Assembly (NCBI RefSeq): GCF_002834385.1
Contig: NZ_PITQ01000002.1
Coordinates: 716,615 to 780,614 of the forward strand
From: Rahnella sp. AA
GTDB lineage: Bacteria > Pseudomonadota > Gammaproteobacteria > Enterobacterales > Enterobacteriaceae
Direction of reading: 5' to 3'
DNA length: 64,000 nt
Within the stretch, counting starts at the first letter, position 1. The number at the start of each line of letters is the position of its first letter. Both the position numbers and the translations under genes were made by a program. This document shows, piece by piece, positions 54,959 through 63,961 of the stretch. The notes under the pieces were generated by a model. It made no database searches and had not been told where the DNA came from. It worked only from the letters and a program-made list of their open reading frames with translations.

Positions 54959-56113
54959 ATGCAACGACTAACGAGCGCAGCGCCAATTGATGATTCTACT
55001 CTGGCAACTTACGAGGAGACGGTCGCGATTATCCACCGTCACCTGCCGCCTTCTCTTGCACTGCTTTATGCTACCGCACGCCGGGGCTTTGAAGGCAACC
55101 TTGAGTGGTGGACCGCGCGTCAGGGGCTGGCGAAACCGCTCTCCTCACTGAGCGAGGCTGAACAGCTCACCGTTCAAAACAAGCGCCAGCAATATCAGGG
55201 GATTCTTGCGGGCCTGATTGAACAGCTTGCCGCCCGTGGGGAGGAGAAATCCGCGCATGCGCTGCAGATGTTACTCACCCATTCTCAGGGGTTGACCTGT
55301 TATGGCGTGGCTGGCGAGCCTGTATTAATCAACTGGGCGATTCCTTCGCAGGCGCTTCCCGCGCAGCAAACACCACACTTTGCGGCCACGTTGCCCTCAC
55401 GGCGGCGCATATGGCCCTGGCTGTTATTACTGCTTTTACTCTTACTGCTGGCGCTCGCCTGGTGGGGATATAAGCACCTTGCTCCCCCTACCCCTGCGCC
55501 AGCAACGCCCGTTGCGGTTGCCCCGGCGGCGCCAACACAGGCAGGTACTCAGCTAACGCAAGATAACCCGAGTATCAATCTTGCGAAGCGCAAGGACTTT
55601 GGGCGAATCAAAGTCAACCTGACCTGGCAACAGCACGCGCAGCAATACCCTATCGATCTGGATATTGCGGCATTTGTTCGTTTCAAGAATGGGGAAAAAA
55701 GCGCGATCGAAGCACTCAGTAAATACTTCGGTGACTACGAGAAACCGCCTTACATGATGCTGCAAAAAGATCTGCGCGACGGTGATGATCAGGATGGTGA
55801 ATGGCTCTTCATTAACGGCAGCAATTGGCAAGATATTGATGAGGTGCTGATTTACAGCTTCATCTACGGTGGCGCAGATAACTGGCAAGGCACCAATGCC
55901 ACCATCACCCTTTATATCCCGGATCAGCCACCCATAAGCTCCACACTGACTGACGGAAACGAACGCAATAATGTCGCGGCGATCGCCAGATTAAAAAATG
56001 TTGATGGTGACATCAAGGTTGAACGCCTCAACAACTTCTTCCGCGACAGGGAGTCTTTAGACAAGCATTTTGGCTGGGGTTTTAAGTGGACGCCAGGCGC
56101 AAGCAAAAACTAG
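54959..56113 (+). CDS. Membrane-anchored TerD-domain protein
   Basis: 384 residues. N-terminal alpha-helical cytoplasmic part (1-145), a membrane segment at about 151-171 preceded by SRRR (so N-in, C-out), a Pro/Ala linker (172-210) and a TerD-like C-terminal domain (about 216-384). TerD hallmarks: PIDLDIAAFV, GDDQDGEWLFIN, YSFIYGGADNW, AIARLKN, FGWGFKW. Acidic residues D233/D235 and the DGDDQDG loop would bind Ca2+ as in TerD. TerD proteins are normally soluble and cytoplasmic; a periplasmic, tethered one is unusual. Poor ribosome site. It precedes srfA by 50 bp. Confidence 0.78.
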   Translation: MQRLTSAAPIDDSTLATYEETVAIIHRHLPPSLALLYATARRGFEGNLEWWTARQGLAKPLSSLSEAEQLTVQNKRQQYQGILAGLIEQLAARGEEKSAHALQMLLTHSQGLTCYGVAGEPVLINWAIPSQALPAQQTPHFAATLPSRRRIWPWLLLLLLLLLLALAWWGYKHLAPPTPAPATPVAVAPAAPTQAGTQLTQDNPSINLAKRKDFGRIKVNLTWQQHAQQYPIDLDIAAFVRFKNGEKSAIEALSKYFGDYEKPPYMMLQKDLRDGDDQDGEWLFINGSNWQDIDEVLIYSFIYGGADNWQGTNATITLYIPDQPPISSTLTDGNERNNVAAIARLKNVDGDIKVERLNNFFRDRESLDKHFGWGFKWTPGASKN

Positions 56114-56163
56114 CCGTATCCACCATGACTTGCATTAATTCACAGTCTTATAAGGTTTAGACA

Positions 56164-57684
56164 ATGCGAAATTCGATTCAGGGACCACTGTTACGCACTG
56201 GGCATAACTCTTCGTTTAAGGCGCTTGGTGAAACCGGTTATCCCGTGTTCAAAATGGCATTTCAGCTACGTGAAGCCATCTACCGTCTGGATGCCGGACG
56301 CGATCTGGCCCGCCACCTTGCGGTACCGCAAAATGACCAGGGAGGCGACAGAACGGACTGGTACAGCAGCTTCCCGGGGGACGTGATCCCCTGGAGCGGG
56401 GCAAGCGAAAGCGAGCGGGACTCAGCTCGCCAGCAATTCAATGAATTCCAGATAGCCGTGCAGGCCTTAAGTGAACAGCAGCTCAACACAGAACAGGCCG
56501 GAGCCGGTGGCGATCGTCGGGTATTTGCTCAGTTATTGAAATCGGTCGTTCATTTCCCTGACTATGATTTTGTCTATCTGGTTAACGGCGTGCTCGTGAT
56601 TACTTTTTGGGGGTTTATTCACCCGACAGGCGAGCAGCGTAATCCCATGCACTGGCTGGAACCGTCTTCCGTTGCGCAGCTGGCACCCGTTCCCGCCGCA
56701 ACCAGGCCTGTTATGCAACCCGTAATGCCGCCAGAAATCCTCCCGGCATCATCCGATATTCCGGTCGTGGAGACCGTTCGCCGGAGCCGGCGCTGGAACT
56801 GGAGCTGGCGTTGGAGCTGGCGTTGGTTACTTTGGTTAGTCCCTGCGCTGCTTCTGCTGGCTCTGTTGCTGGGTTTGCTCCGCGGTTGCGTGCCCTCTCT
56901 TTCCTTACCTGGCCTGCCGGGTTTCCCGGGGGAGAAAACGCTCTCTCATACAGACAGTCACGTCGCATCTCCTGATGTCACCGGGGTGAATGCTGCGGTA
57001 CATCCCGGCCTGAGCACGCAAAAACTGGCGGGTGAAGAAAGTCCTGTTGCAGGCACCGCTGAATCAGAAAAAAACCTTTCAGGCCAGCCATCCGATACCG
57101 GGCAGCCCGCCAGCCCTGACGCCCTTTCCACACCCGATGCCAGCAATGTGGCCGGTGACACGCCGCAACCACTGAACGAGGCCAAAGAGGGAGATGCAGC
57201 CCAATCAGCCGATCCAGCTCAGCCGGACGGCAAAGAGGCTCAGAACGATGAACCTGCGCAACCCGCTACCACGCCTGACGCCCTGCCGCCAGCAACGCCG
57301 GCTCAGGGAAAACCGCTGACACTCCCGCCCGACCTGCCGGATGGCCCGGCGCAGTTTCTCAATGGTCAGTGGCGTGCTAACGGTGGCATCCAGGACAAGC
57401 TCACCGGTCGGCCGTTGCAGTTGCAATACAACTTTGAACACGGCAATGGCACCGTCCGCGTACGTCAGTCCAGTGGCGTAACCTGCACAGGTTCCGCCAG
57501 GGGCAATCTGCAACAAGGGGCCCTGAGCATTACGACTCCCGAACAAATGAAATGCAGCGATGGCTCAAACTTTATCGTTCCAAACATAGAGTGCAAATCA
57601 CCAGCGTCTGGTCACGCCGATTGCGTCGGCAGCAATGATGGGGACAAAACCTTCCCTATTCGCATGCTTCAACCCAACACCTAA
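56164..57684 (+). CDS. srfA: SrfA family protein
   Basis: 506 residues. Cytoplasmic N-terminal region (1-200; RTGHNSSFKALGETGYPVFKMAFQLREAIYRLDAGRDLA... is the SrfA opening), an Arg/Trp-rich stretch RRSRRWNWSWRWSWRW (about 206-221), one membrane segment (about 220-240), a Pro/Ala/Gln linker (250-385) and a C-terminal domain (about 390-506) with Cys in VTCTG, MKCSD, IECKS and ADCVG, able to form disulfides in the periplasm. In Salmonella srfABC were reported as SsrB-regulated and, separately, as part of the flagellar regulon. Function unknown. AAGG ribosome site. Confidence 0.87.
   Translation: MRNSIQGPLLRTGHNSSFKALGETGYPVFKMAFQLREAIYRLDAGRDLARHLAVPQNDQGGDRTDWYSSFPGDVIPWSGASESERDSARQQFNEFQIAVQALSEQQLNTEQAGAGGDRRVFAQLLKSVVHFPDYDFVYLVNGVLVITFWGFIHPTGEQRNPMHWLEPSSVAQLAPVPAATRPVMQPVMPPEILPASSDIPVVETVRRSRRWNWSWRWSWRWLLWLVPALLLLALLLGLLRGCVPSLSLPGLPGFPGEKTLSHTDSHVASPDVTGVNAAVHPGLSTQKLAGEESPVAGTAESEKNLSGQPSDTGQPASPDALSTPDASNVAGDTPQPLNEAKEGDAAQSADPAQPDGKEAQNDEPAQPATTPDALPPATPAQGKPLTLPPDLPDGPAQFLNGQWRANGGIQDKLTGRPLQLQYNFEHGNGTVRVRQSSGVTCTGSARGNLQQGALSITTPEQMKCSDGSNFIVPNIECKSPASGHADCVGSNDGDKTFPIRMLQPNT
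56801..56824 (+). repeat. Two exact 12-bp tandem repeats encoding Trp-Ser-Trp-Arg
   Basis: GGAGCTGGCGTT occurs twice in tandem inside srfA and yields the WSWRWSWRW run just before the membrane segment. Copy number could vary by slippage, altering the interface stretch without a frameshift. Confidence 0.8.
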
Positions 57685-57702
57685 ACAGGGGCGGATTACA
57701 TT

Positions 57703-60700
57703 ATGTTGCCTGAGATTGTTTCTTATGATCGTCAAATTACACTGGTCGGCGACTCCGGGATCCAGTTTATGGATTTTGGCCTGACCCTCCCCGGTCGTCT
57801 GCCTTCCGGTGAATTTGTCCAGCTCGCCAACGGTGTGCTCACCCGTCTGATCTACAACGAGCAGCGCGATTACCATTTCTATCAACCGGCTCCTGACAAT
57901 ATTGAGAAGGCCAGAAGCCAGTACGATATTCCCGTTGAAAAGAGCCTCAAATTATTCGGAGGCACCTGGTTGCCTCTCCCTTTATTTCGTTTTAGTCCGC
58001 CGAATATTTATCAGGAAGGGCCACTCAACTGGGCACGTTTCCGCATAGTGAAACTGACTGAACCCGACATGGATGGTCATAGTCACCGAATGACGCTGGC
58101 TATCGATACCCGCATCATGGCCAAACAACAGGCTGCCGCCGACCTGAGCCCACATCAGGAAGACGTGAACGCTGGCGCGACATTTGCCGTTGCGACGGCG
58201 ACGTATGCACTTAACTGGTATCTGACTCAGGATTGGGTAAAAGACTGGCTTAAAGAAGTGTTTACTGACGCCAGCAAAAGCCGTGACATTGACGAGCGCG
58301 AGCAAGAACTCGCCGAGCAATATCCTTTGGCCCACTATCTCAACCTGCTGTCACTGATGGCTATTCCGGTTGAAGGCCTGCAAACTCAGAAAGAGCCAAC
58401 CATCGAGCTGCCGCAATTTCGTGTGATTGCCAACCGGGAAACCAACGCCATCAGGCCGATATCGGTCGATTTGATCCTTGATGTGGGCAATTCCCGTACC
58501 TGCGGCATTCTTATCGAAGATCACGGGCAGTCCGGTTCAGGCCTGACGCAAAATTATGTTTTAAAACTGCGCGATCTCAGTTCTCCCGAGCATGTATATA
58601 CCGATCCTTTCGAAAGCCGGGTTGAGTTTTCTCAGGCCTTTTTCGGCAAAGACCATTTCTCGGTCCGCAGCGGTCGTCATGATGCTTTCCAGTGGCCAAC
58701 CATTGCCAGAATCGGCGGTGAAGCCGGCCGCTTAGCGGCCCGTCGCCGGGGCAGTGAAGGGTCCACCGGAATATCCAGCCCCAAACGTTATCTGTGGGAT
58801 GAGAAATTCTATGGTCAGGGATGGCGCTTTAACGGCAGCTATGTACAAGACACAAATCCCCTCGCCACCGCAGCTCCGTTTGCCAACCTGATCAATGAGA
58901 AAGGCCAGGCGCTGCATACCATTGAAGATGAGATGGATCGCATTCCCGTCTTTACGCCGCGCTATTCACGCAGCTCTTTGATGACCTTCATGTTGTCGGA
59001 AGTACTGACTCAGGCTATCAGCCAGATTAACAGCCCGGAACAGCGTATTCGCCAGGGGCATGCCGGTATCCCCCGCCAGTTGCGTAATATCATTCTGACC
59101 GTTCCGCCGGGACTGCCAATGGCGGAACGCTGCATCCTCGAGGACAGAATGCGCCAGGCGGTCGGTCTGGTCTGGAAATCCCTGCGCTGGCATATCGGCG
59201 AAAACGATCCTGATGTTGATAACCAGCCGGGTTCACTCAACAGGGAGAATATTAAGGTCCCGTTGCCTGAAATCCGCGTGGAGTGGGACGAAGCATCCTG
59301 TGCCCAGCTCGTATATTTGTATACCGAGATTAATCAGAATTTCGCCGGTCACCCGGAAGTGTTTTTCGACACCATCGGGCGTCCCGACCGCAAAGATCGG
59401 GAAGCCATCACCATTGCCTCAATCGATATCGGCGGCGGAACGACTGACCTGGTCGTGACGGATTATCGTCTGGATCGCAACGGTTTGTCCGGTGGCGGTG
59501 CCAATGCGCATATCATTCCCCACCAGCGCTTTCGTGATAGTTTCAAAATCGCAGGCGATGACATTCTGCTGGATGTGATTCAGTCCTATGTGCTGCCAGC
59601 TTTCGGGCAGGCACTTCAGGAAGCCGGGGTTTTCTCGGTTGAAACCCTGATGTCTCAGTTGTGTGGCTCGCAAAATATCAGCGCAGCCGAAGCCGTGTTA
59701 CGTCAGCAGTTGAGTTTACAACTGTTCGTCCCGCTGGCTCTGCACATCCTTAGCAGCTACGAACGCTATGACCCGCAGGATGAGCAAACCCACCTGCTCA
59801 TCAGCCAGCAGGTTAGTGAGTTGCTGCCGGCTGGCAGCATCAGCGAAGAAGTCGAAGGTTTTGTCCTGCGTGAAATACAAAAAGCGGGTGGTAATAATAG
59901 TGGCTTTAAACTGACGAATATCAGCCTCCACCTGCCCCTGACAAAGGTGCATAACGATCTGTGTTCGGGCAAATTCAATATCGATAAAGTCCTCACCGCC
60001 TTGTGCGAGGTTTTATCCTGCTACAACTGCGACATGCTGCTGCTCACAGGCCGGCCATCACAATTGCCGGGGATCCAGGCCATCATTCGCCGTAATCTGC
60101 CGTTACCTCCGGGCCGTATTTTGGCCCTGCATGGCTACCAGACCGGCACCTGGTATCCGTTCCATAAAAACGGTCATATCGACGATCCAAAGAGCACGGC
60201 ATCCGTGGGCGCGATGTTGTCGCAACTGTGCGCTAATCACAGCATTCCTAATTTCCATTTCCGCACCTCGGCGCTTAAGCCTTACTCGACCATCCGCCAT
60301 ATCGGCATCATCGATATGGATAGCCTGATCCGCGATGCCGATATCATCTACCGCCATATCGAATCGGAAAATGGCCAGATCAAATTACCGGAGATACCCC
60401 ATGAGGACGGAGAGACCACGACGCAGAGCATCATCATGCGTGGCGATCTGCGCCTGGGTTATCGCCAGCTGGATGCGGAGCGCTGGTCCGCCGCCCCGTT
60501 GTATACCCTGCGCTTCACTGAAAAAGGCCGTAAAAGATTTTCGGAGGCGAAGTCTGATGATAATGGCTCACCTTATCTCAAAGTAAGGCTGGCTATTGCG
60601 ACCAATCAGGCAAGCAAAGCGCTCAAATTGGGGCTGATCAGCGATCGCCTGATCATCGCTGATGTGAGCAGTAACACCGATAAATCTTTTACCAGGAGCG

Positions 60701-60786
60701 ACGTGGAACTGGAACTCAATACCATGCCCGATACCGGACTCATTGACAGCCGGCACTGGCTCGACAGCGGGAGTGTTAAAAAATAA
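57703..60786 (+). CDS. srfB: SrfB, actin/Hsp70-fold (ASKHA) ATPase-like protein
   Basis: 1027 residues, the SrfB virulence-factor family. Nucleotide-binding signatures of the ASKHA fold are clear: phosphate-1 LILDVGNSRTCG (257-268), phosphate-2 ASIDIGGGTTDLVV (573-586), and an adenosine motif LLLTGRPSQLPGIQ near 785-800. The N-terminal ~250 residues hold a hydrophobic patch (FAVATATYALNWYL, about 163-176). No signal peptide; cytoplasmic. Its TAA overlaps the srfC ATG, so SrfB and SrfC are made in step. Biochemical activity has not been established to my knowledge; ATP-driven chaperone or remodelling action is inferred from the fold. Confidence 0.9.
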   Translation: MLPEIVSYDRQITLVGDSGIQFMDFGLTLPGRLPSGEFVQLANGVLTRLIYNEQRDYHFYQPAPDNIEKARSQYDIPVEKSLKLFGGTWLPLPLFRFSPPNIYQEGPLNWARFRIVKLTEPDMDGHSHRMTLAIDTRIMAKQQAAADLSPHQEDVNAGATFAVATATYALNWYLTQDWVKDWLKEVFTDASKSRDIDEREQELAEQYPLAHYLNLLSLMAIPVEGLQTQKEPTIELPQFRVIANRETNAIRPISVDLILDVGNSRTCGILIEDHGQSGSGLTQNYVLKLRDLSSPEHVYTDPFESRVEFSQAFFGKDHFSVRSGRHDAFQWPTIARIGGEAGRLAARRRGSEGSTGISSPKRYLWDEKFYGQGWRFNGSYVQDTNPLATAAPFANLINEKGQALHTIEDEMDRIPVFTPRYSRSSLMTFMLSEVLTQAISQINSPEQRIRQGHAGIPRQLRNIILTVPPGLPMAERCILEDRMRQAVGLVWKSLRWHIGENDPDVDNQPGSLNRENIKVPLPEIRVEWDEASCAQLVYLYTEINQNFAGHPEVFFDTIGRPDRKDREAITIASIDIGGGTTDLVVTDYRLDRNGLSGGGANAHIIPHQRFRDSFKIAGDDILLDVIQSYVLPAFGQALQEAGVFSVETLMSQLCGSQNISAAEAVLRQQLSLQLFVPLALHILSSYERYDPQDEQTHLLISQQVSELLPAGSISEEVEGFVLREIQKAGGNNSGFKLTNISLHLPLTKVHNDLCSGKFNIDKVLTALCEVLSCYNCDMLLLTGRPSQLPGIQAIIRRNLPLPPGRILALHGYQTGTWYPFHKNGHIDDPKSTASVGAMLSQLCANHSIPNFHFRTSALKPYSTIRHIGIIDMDSLIRDADIIYRHIESENGQIKLPEIPHEDGETTTQSIIMRGDLRLGYRQLDAERWSAAPLYTLRFTEKGRKRFSEAKSDDNGSPYLKVRLAIATNQASKALKLGLISDRLIIADVSSNTDKSFTRSDVELELNTMPDTGLIDSRHWLDSGSVKK

Positions 60787-63488
60787 TGAGCAATGAACAA
60801 AATCCCCTTAAACAAGGTTGGGCAGCCATCTCGCAGGGTTGCCTGAATGCACTCGGCTGGGTAGACACCGTGCGAACGCACTCCCGTCGCCTGGATAACG
60901 AAGCTGACAAGCTCAATATTGAGTTATTGCGTACCCGTAATCACGCCAATGGCCTCACCCGCGTGGCGACCACACCGATGACGGTGGGTTTTTTTGGTAT
61001 CTCGCAAGCGGGCAAGTCCTATCTGATTTCCGCACTGGCCGCGGGCAGTAACGGCGAGCTGGAAGCACGGTATGGCGGCGAACGGGTAGACTTTATCAAA
61101 CAGGTGAACCCTGTCGGAGGGGGGAAAGAGGCCACCGGCCTGGTTACCCGTTTCACGAAACAGGCCACCGAAACCCCGCCCGGTTATCCGGTACCCCTGC
61201 GCCTGTTTAGCGAAATAGATCTGGCGAAGATTTTGTCTAACGCCTGGTTTAGCGATTTCAACCACGAGCAGTTGAGTTATCAGCTTGATGAAACCCGCAT
61301 TGAAGAGCGGCTGCGCCCTTTCCTCACGCGCGCAGATCAAGGTCAGGCAAACAATGGCGTCAGCGGAGAAGATGTCGTTGCGCTGTGGGACTATCTCAAC
61401 ACTTCATTCAGAAAATCAGTGGAAAAACTGGAGCATGCCTACTGGCCACAGGTGCTTAAAATCGCGCCAACGCTCAGTTCGAGCGAACGGGCAGATCTCT
61501 TCTCTCTGTTATGGGGCGAGCTGCCAGAACTCACCGAAACCTATCGTTCGTTAGCGAATATCCTGACGAGACTCAACCATGCAGAAATGGTGTTTGCGCC
61601 GCTGGATACGCTTATCGATCACAGCAGCAGCATCATGAACGTCGACAGCCTGAATCGCCTCGGTTCGGGCGGTGATCGCGAAGTCGAAATACGTTTCTGG
61701 AAGGACAACCCGCAGACCGGCAGCGCCACCCTGCGGCAGGCTGAGTTGGCGGCACTCACGGCAGAACTCATTTTCCCGCTGGCTGAAGTGGGTAAGAAGA
61801 GCTTAATGGAGGAGGCCGACCTGCTCGATTTCCCTGGCTATCGGGGGCGCCTCAAGATAACCACGCTCAAAGAAGCGGGCCGGGACGGTCTCAGCCCCGT
61901 ATCGCAGTTACTGCTACGCGGCAAAGTCGCCTACCTGTTTGAGCGTTACACCGATAATCAGGAAATGAACGCCCTGGTCGTATGCGCCAGCGCGGTTAGC
62001 CAAAGTGACGTTACGGATGTCGGCCCGGTGTTAAACCGCTGGGTCGAAAAGACTCAGGGCCAAAATCCGGAAGACCGGAAAAACAGTAAACCGGGTCTGT
62101 TCTGGGCCATCACGATGTGTGATAAGCGCATCACGGATGGCCTGACGCATACGGAAACTCAGCTGAAAGACGGCCTGGAAGGCATGATGCATATCACGCT
62201 GCTTGAACGCTTTAAGCAGTGCAACTGGCTGACAAAATGGACGCCGGATACCCCCTTTAACAACTGCTTCCTTGTCCGGAAACCCGGCATGGCAAACCCC
62301 TTCCTGACGCTGGAAAGCAAACCCGGCGGGGAAAATGCCAAACCTAAAGAAGTGGCTTTAGACCCACTCTATAAAGAGGCGCTCGACAAAATGGGCAGCT
62401 TCTTTATCCGTGGGGAAAACGTCAATAAACACGTTGCCGAACCGGAAGCCGCCTGGGAAGCCATGCTTAAGTTCAACGATGGGGGGATTTCCCGTCTTGC
62501 CGAAGCGCTGAAAGGCGTGGCTTATCTGGATTTCAAACTGAAACACCTGGGTGAACAGTTACAGAAGTGCCGCATTAAAACAGGCGATCAGCTGCTTGGC
62601 CGCTGGTATATACAAGACAGCGACGGCCAGTTAGTGAAAAAACAGGCCATCGCCAGAGAACTGTGGCAGGGTTTATCCGCCAGCCCGCACAGTATGGGTG
62701 AGATGATCAGCCGTTTAGATCTCCCCACTCATGAGCTGAACAATATCTATCTGAGCATTCGTAATCAGGAACCCGAGCCGCAGGCTGGCGTTCCCCACGC
62801 CCCTCAGAATGCATTTGCGGCCAATCCGTTTGGAGACAATCCGTTTGCAGACAATCCCTTCGCAAGTTCGCCTGCTGATGAACAACCCGCCGTCGCTGAA
62901 TCAACACCCGCGCCGCAAAGGGTTGGGCAGGATGACGAGTTTGCCCAGCTCGCCTTCAAGGCGTGGGTAGCCCACCTGCGAGAATTACCGCAGCACCCCC
63001 TTCACTGGCAACAGCTTGGTATGAGCGGTGAAATCATTAACCTGCTTTGCGAAGAGCTGATCACCGCAGCCACGCGCCTGGATCTGGAAGGCACGTTGAA
63101 ACACGCGCTGGCAGGCCAGGAACAGGCAGGCACGCGCCGCAATCAGCTCATGGCCCGTCAGGTACTGCGGGCTCAGTTGGCTATGCGTGATTTCATCGCC
63201 TGGTTTGGTTATCTCTCGCTGCCACCGGAGCAGGTTCCCGATAGCTATGTGGGTGAGAAGAATAAGGTTTTTGTCCGCCAGAAATCGCTTATCAACGACG
63301 AACTGCCACAACTGGCCCCTGTCGCCCCTCAGCCTGGGATCGCCTACATGGGGGACTGGCTCTCGGCGTTGATGAGAATTATTCAGGACAACGCCGGCCA
63401 TAGCGCTACCCGCGATATTTCCGTCGAACATAACCAGAGTCTTGGCGTGATTATCAGCCAACTGAAACAAGAGAATATGCCATGCTAG
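60786..63488 (+). CDS. srfC: SrfC, P-loop GTPase-like protein
   Basis: 900 residues, SrfC effector/virulence family. Walker A GISQAGKS (71-78) in a GTPase-like setting TVGFFGISQAGKSYLI, G3-like LLDFPGYRG (D348-x-P-G), and ITMCDKRIT (about 435-445) where a G4 motif is expected, resembling dynamin-like or large GTPases. Long helical regions follow. Residues 680-692 are three NPF repeats within a disordered stretch. No signal peptide. Starts in the srfB stop (TAATG) and ends overlapping the next gene by 7 bp, all marks of a stoichiometric complex. Confidence 0.9.
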   Translation: MSNEQNPLKQGWAAISQGCLNALGWVDTVRTHSRRLDNEADKLNIELLRTRNHANGLTRVATTPMTVGFFGISQAGKSYLISALAAGSNGELEARYGGERVDFIKQVNPVGGGKEATGLVTRFTKQATETPPGYPVPLRLFSEIDLAKILSNAWFSDFNHEQLSYQLDETRIEERLRPFLTRADQGQANNGVSGEDVVALWDYLNTSFRKSVEKLEHAYWPQVLKIAPTLSSSERADLFSLLWGELPELTETYRSLANILTRLNHAEMVFAPLDTLIDHSSSIMNVDSLNRLGSGGDREVEIRFWKDNPQTGSATLRQAELAALTAELIFPLAEVGKKSLMEEADLLDFPGYRGRLKITTLKEAGRDGLSPVSQLLLRGKVAYLFERYTDNQEMNALVVCASAVSQSDVTDVGPVLNRWVEKTQGQNPEDRKNSKPGLFWAITMCDKRITDGLTHTETQLKDGLEGMMHITLLERFKQCNWLTKWTPDTPFNNCFLVRKPGMANPFLTLESKPGGENAKPKEVALDPLYKEALDKMGSFFIRGENVNKHVAEPEAAWEAMLKFNDGGISRLAEALKGVAYLDFKLKHLGEQLQKCRIKTGDQLLGRWYIQDSDGQLVKKQAIARELWQGLSASPHSMGEMISRLDLPTHELNNIYLSIRNQEPEPQAGVPHAPQNAFAANPFGDNPFADNPFASSPADEQPAVAESTPAPQRVGQDDEFAQLAFKAWVAHLRELPQHPLHWQQLGMSGEIINLLCEELITAATRLDLEGTLKHALAGQEQAGTRRNQLMARQVLRAQLAMRDFIAWFGYLSLPPEQVPDSYVGEKNKVFVRQKSLINDELPQLAPVAPQPGIAYMGDWLSALMRIIQDNAGHSATRDISVEHNQSLGVIISQLKQENMPC
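62823..62865 (+). repeat. Triple NPF-encoding repeat within srfC
   Basis: Three imperfect 15-bp units (AATCCGTTTGGAGAC, AATCCGTTTGCAGAC, AATCCCTTCGCAAGT) encode NPFGD-NPFAD-NPFAS in a low-complexity linker. Synonymous changes in the third unit suggest it is under selection at the protein level. Confidence 0.75.
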
Positions 63489-63961
63489 CCAAAATCATCG
63501 CCTGCCAACCGGCAGCACCCGGGAATGCACAACTGATGATTCGCCTGCGCGGCGAACCCGTCATGTTGTCTGACCTGACCTTTACGCTTTGCAACAATGA
63601 GCAACACTACCTGCAGCCGGATGCGAGCTGGAGCACGAAGCCACACTCGTTTACCGTCAATGACGGCTATCCGTTATCCGGTGGCAGTGGTTTTCGTATT
63701 GGACCCCCTCTGCTTGACCCGCTGCTGGCAAATGCCAGCCAGGTACAAATCCAGATTACACTCGCCTCAGGTGAACAGCGCAGCACCACGTTACAGCTGG
63801 TGCGCGATGAGTTGTTCTCATCCGAAGCCAGGGGCCAGACCGGTGAGTATGGCGGCAGTAGCGTACTGAGCGCCCCGCAGCTAAAGGCCGGTTGTAATTC
63901 ACCTTTGTCATCGCCGGCAGTTTTACCCAGCTTGCAGCCGGGGGTCGTGAGCACCCGCTGA
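63482..63961 (+). CDS. Unknown protein downstream of srfC, apparently truncated
   Basis: 159 codons in frame from an ATG overlapping the srfC stop by 7 bp. Residues 1 to about 133 look like a genuine beta-rich domain (LMIRLRGEPVMLSDLTFTL, SGGSGFRIGPPLLDPLLA, VQIQITLASGEQRSTTLQLVRDELF). After about nucleotide 63880 the frame turns into low-quality sequence (NSPLSSPAVLPSLQPG) and stops. From that point protein-like coding appears on the minus strand instead. So the true gene is probably longer and is disrupted here, or the sequence is chimeric. Not recognised as a known family; it belongs to the srf operon by coupling. Confidence 0.55.
   Translation: MLAKIIACQPAAPGNAQLMIRLRGEPVMLSDLTFTLCNNEQHYLQPDASWSTKPHSFTVNDGYPLSGGSGFRIGPPLLDPLLANASQVQIQITLASGEQRSTTLQLVRDELFSSEARGQTGEYGGSSVLSAPQLKAGCNSPLSSPAVLPSLQPGVVSTR

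Noticed and set aside
62707..62907. Minus-strand ORF across the NPF repeat
   Set aside because: Antisense of a low-complexity repeat; repetitive DCLQTDCLQTD sequence is only the shadow of the NPF units.
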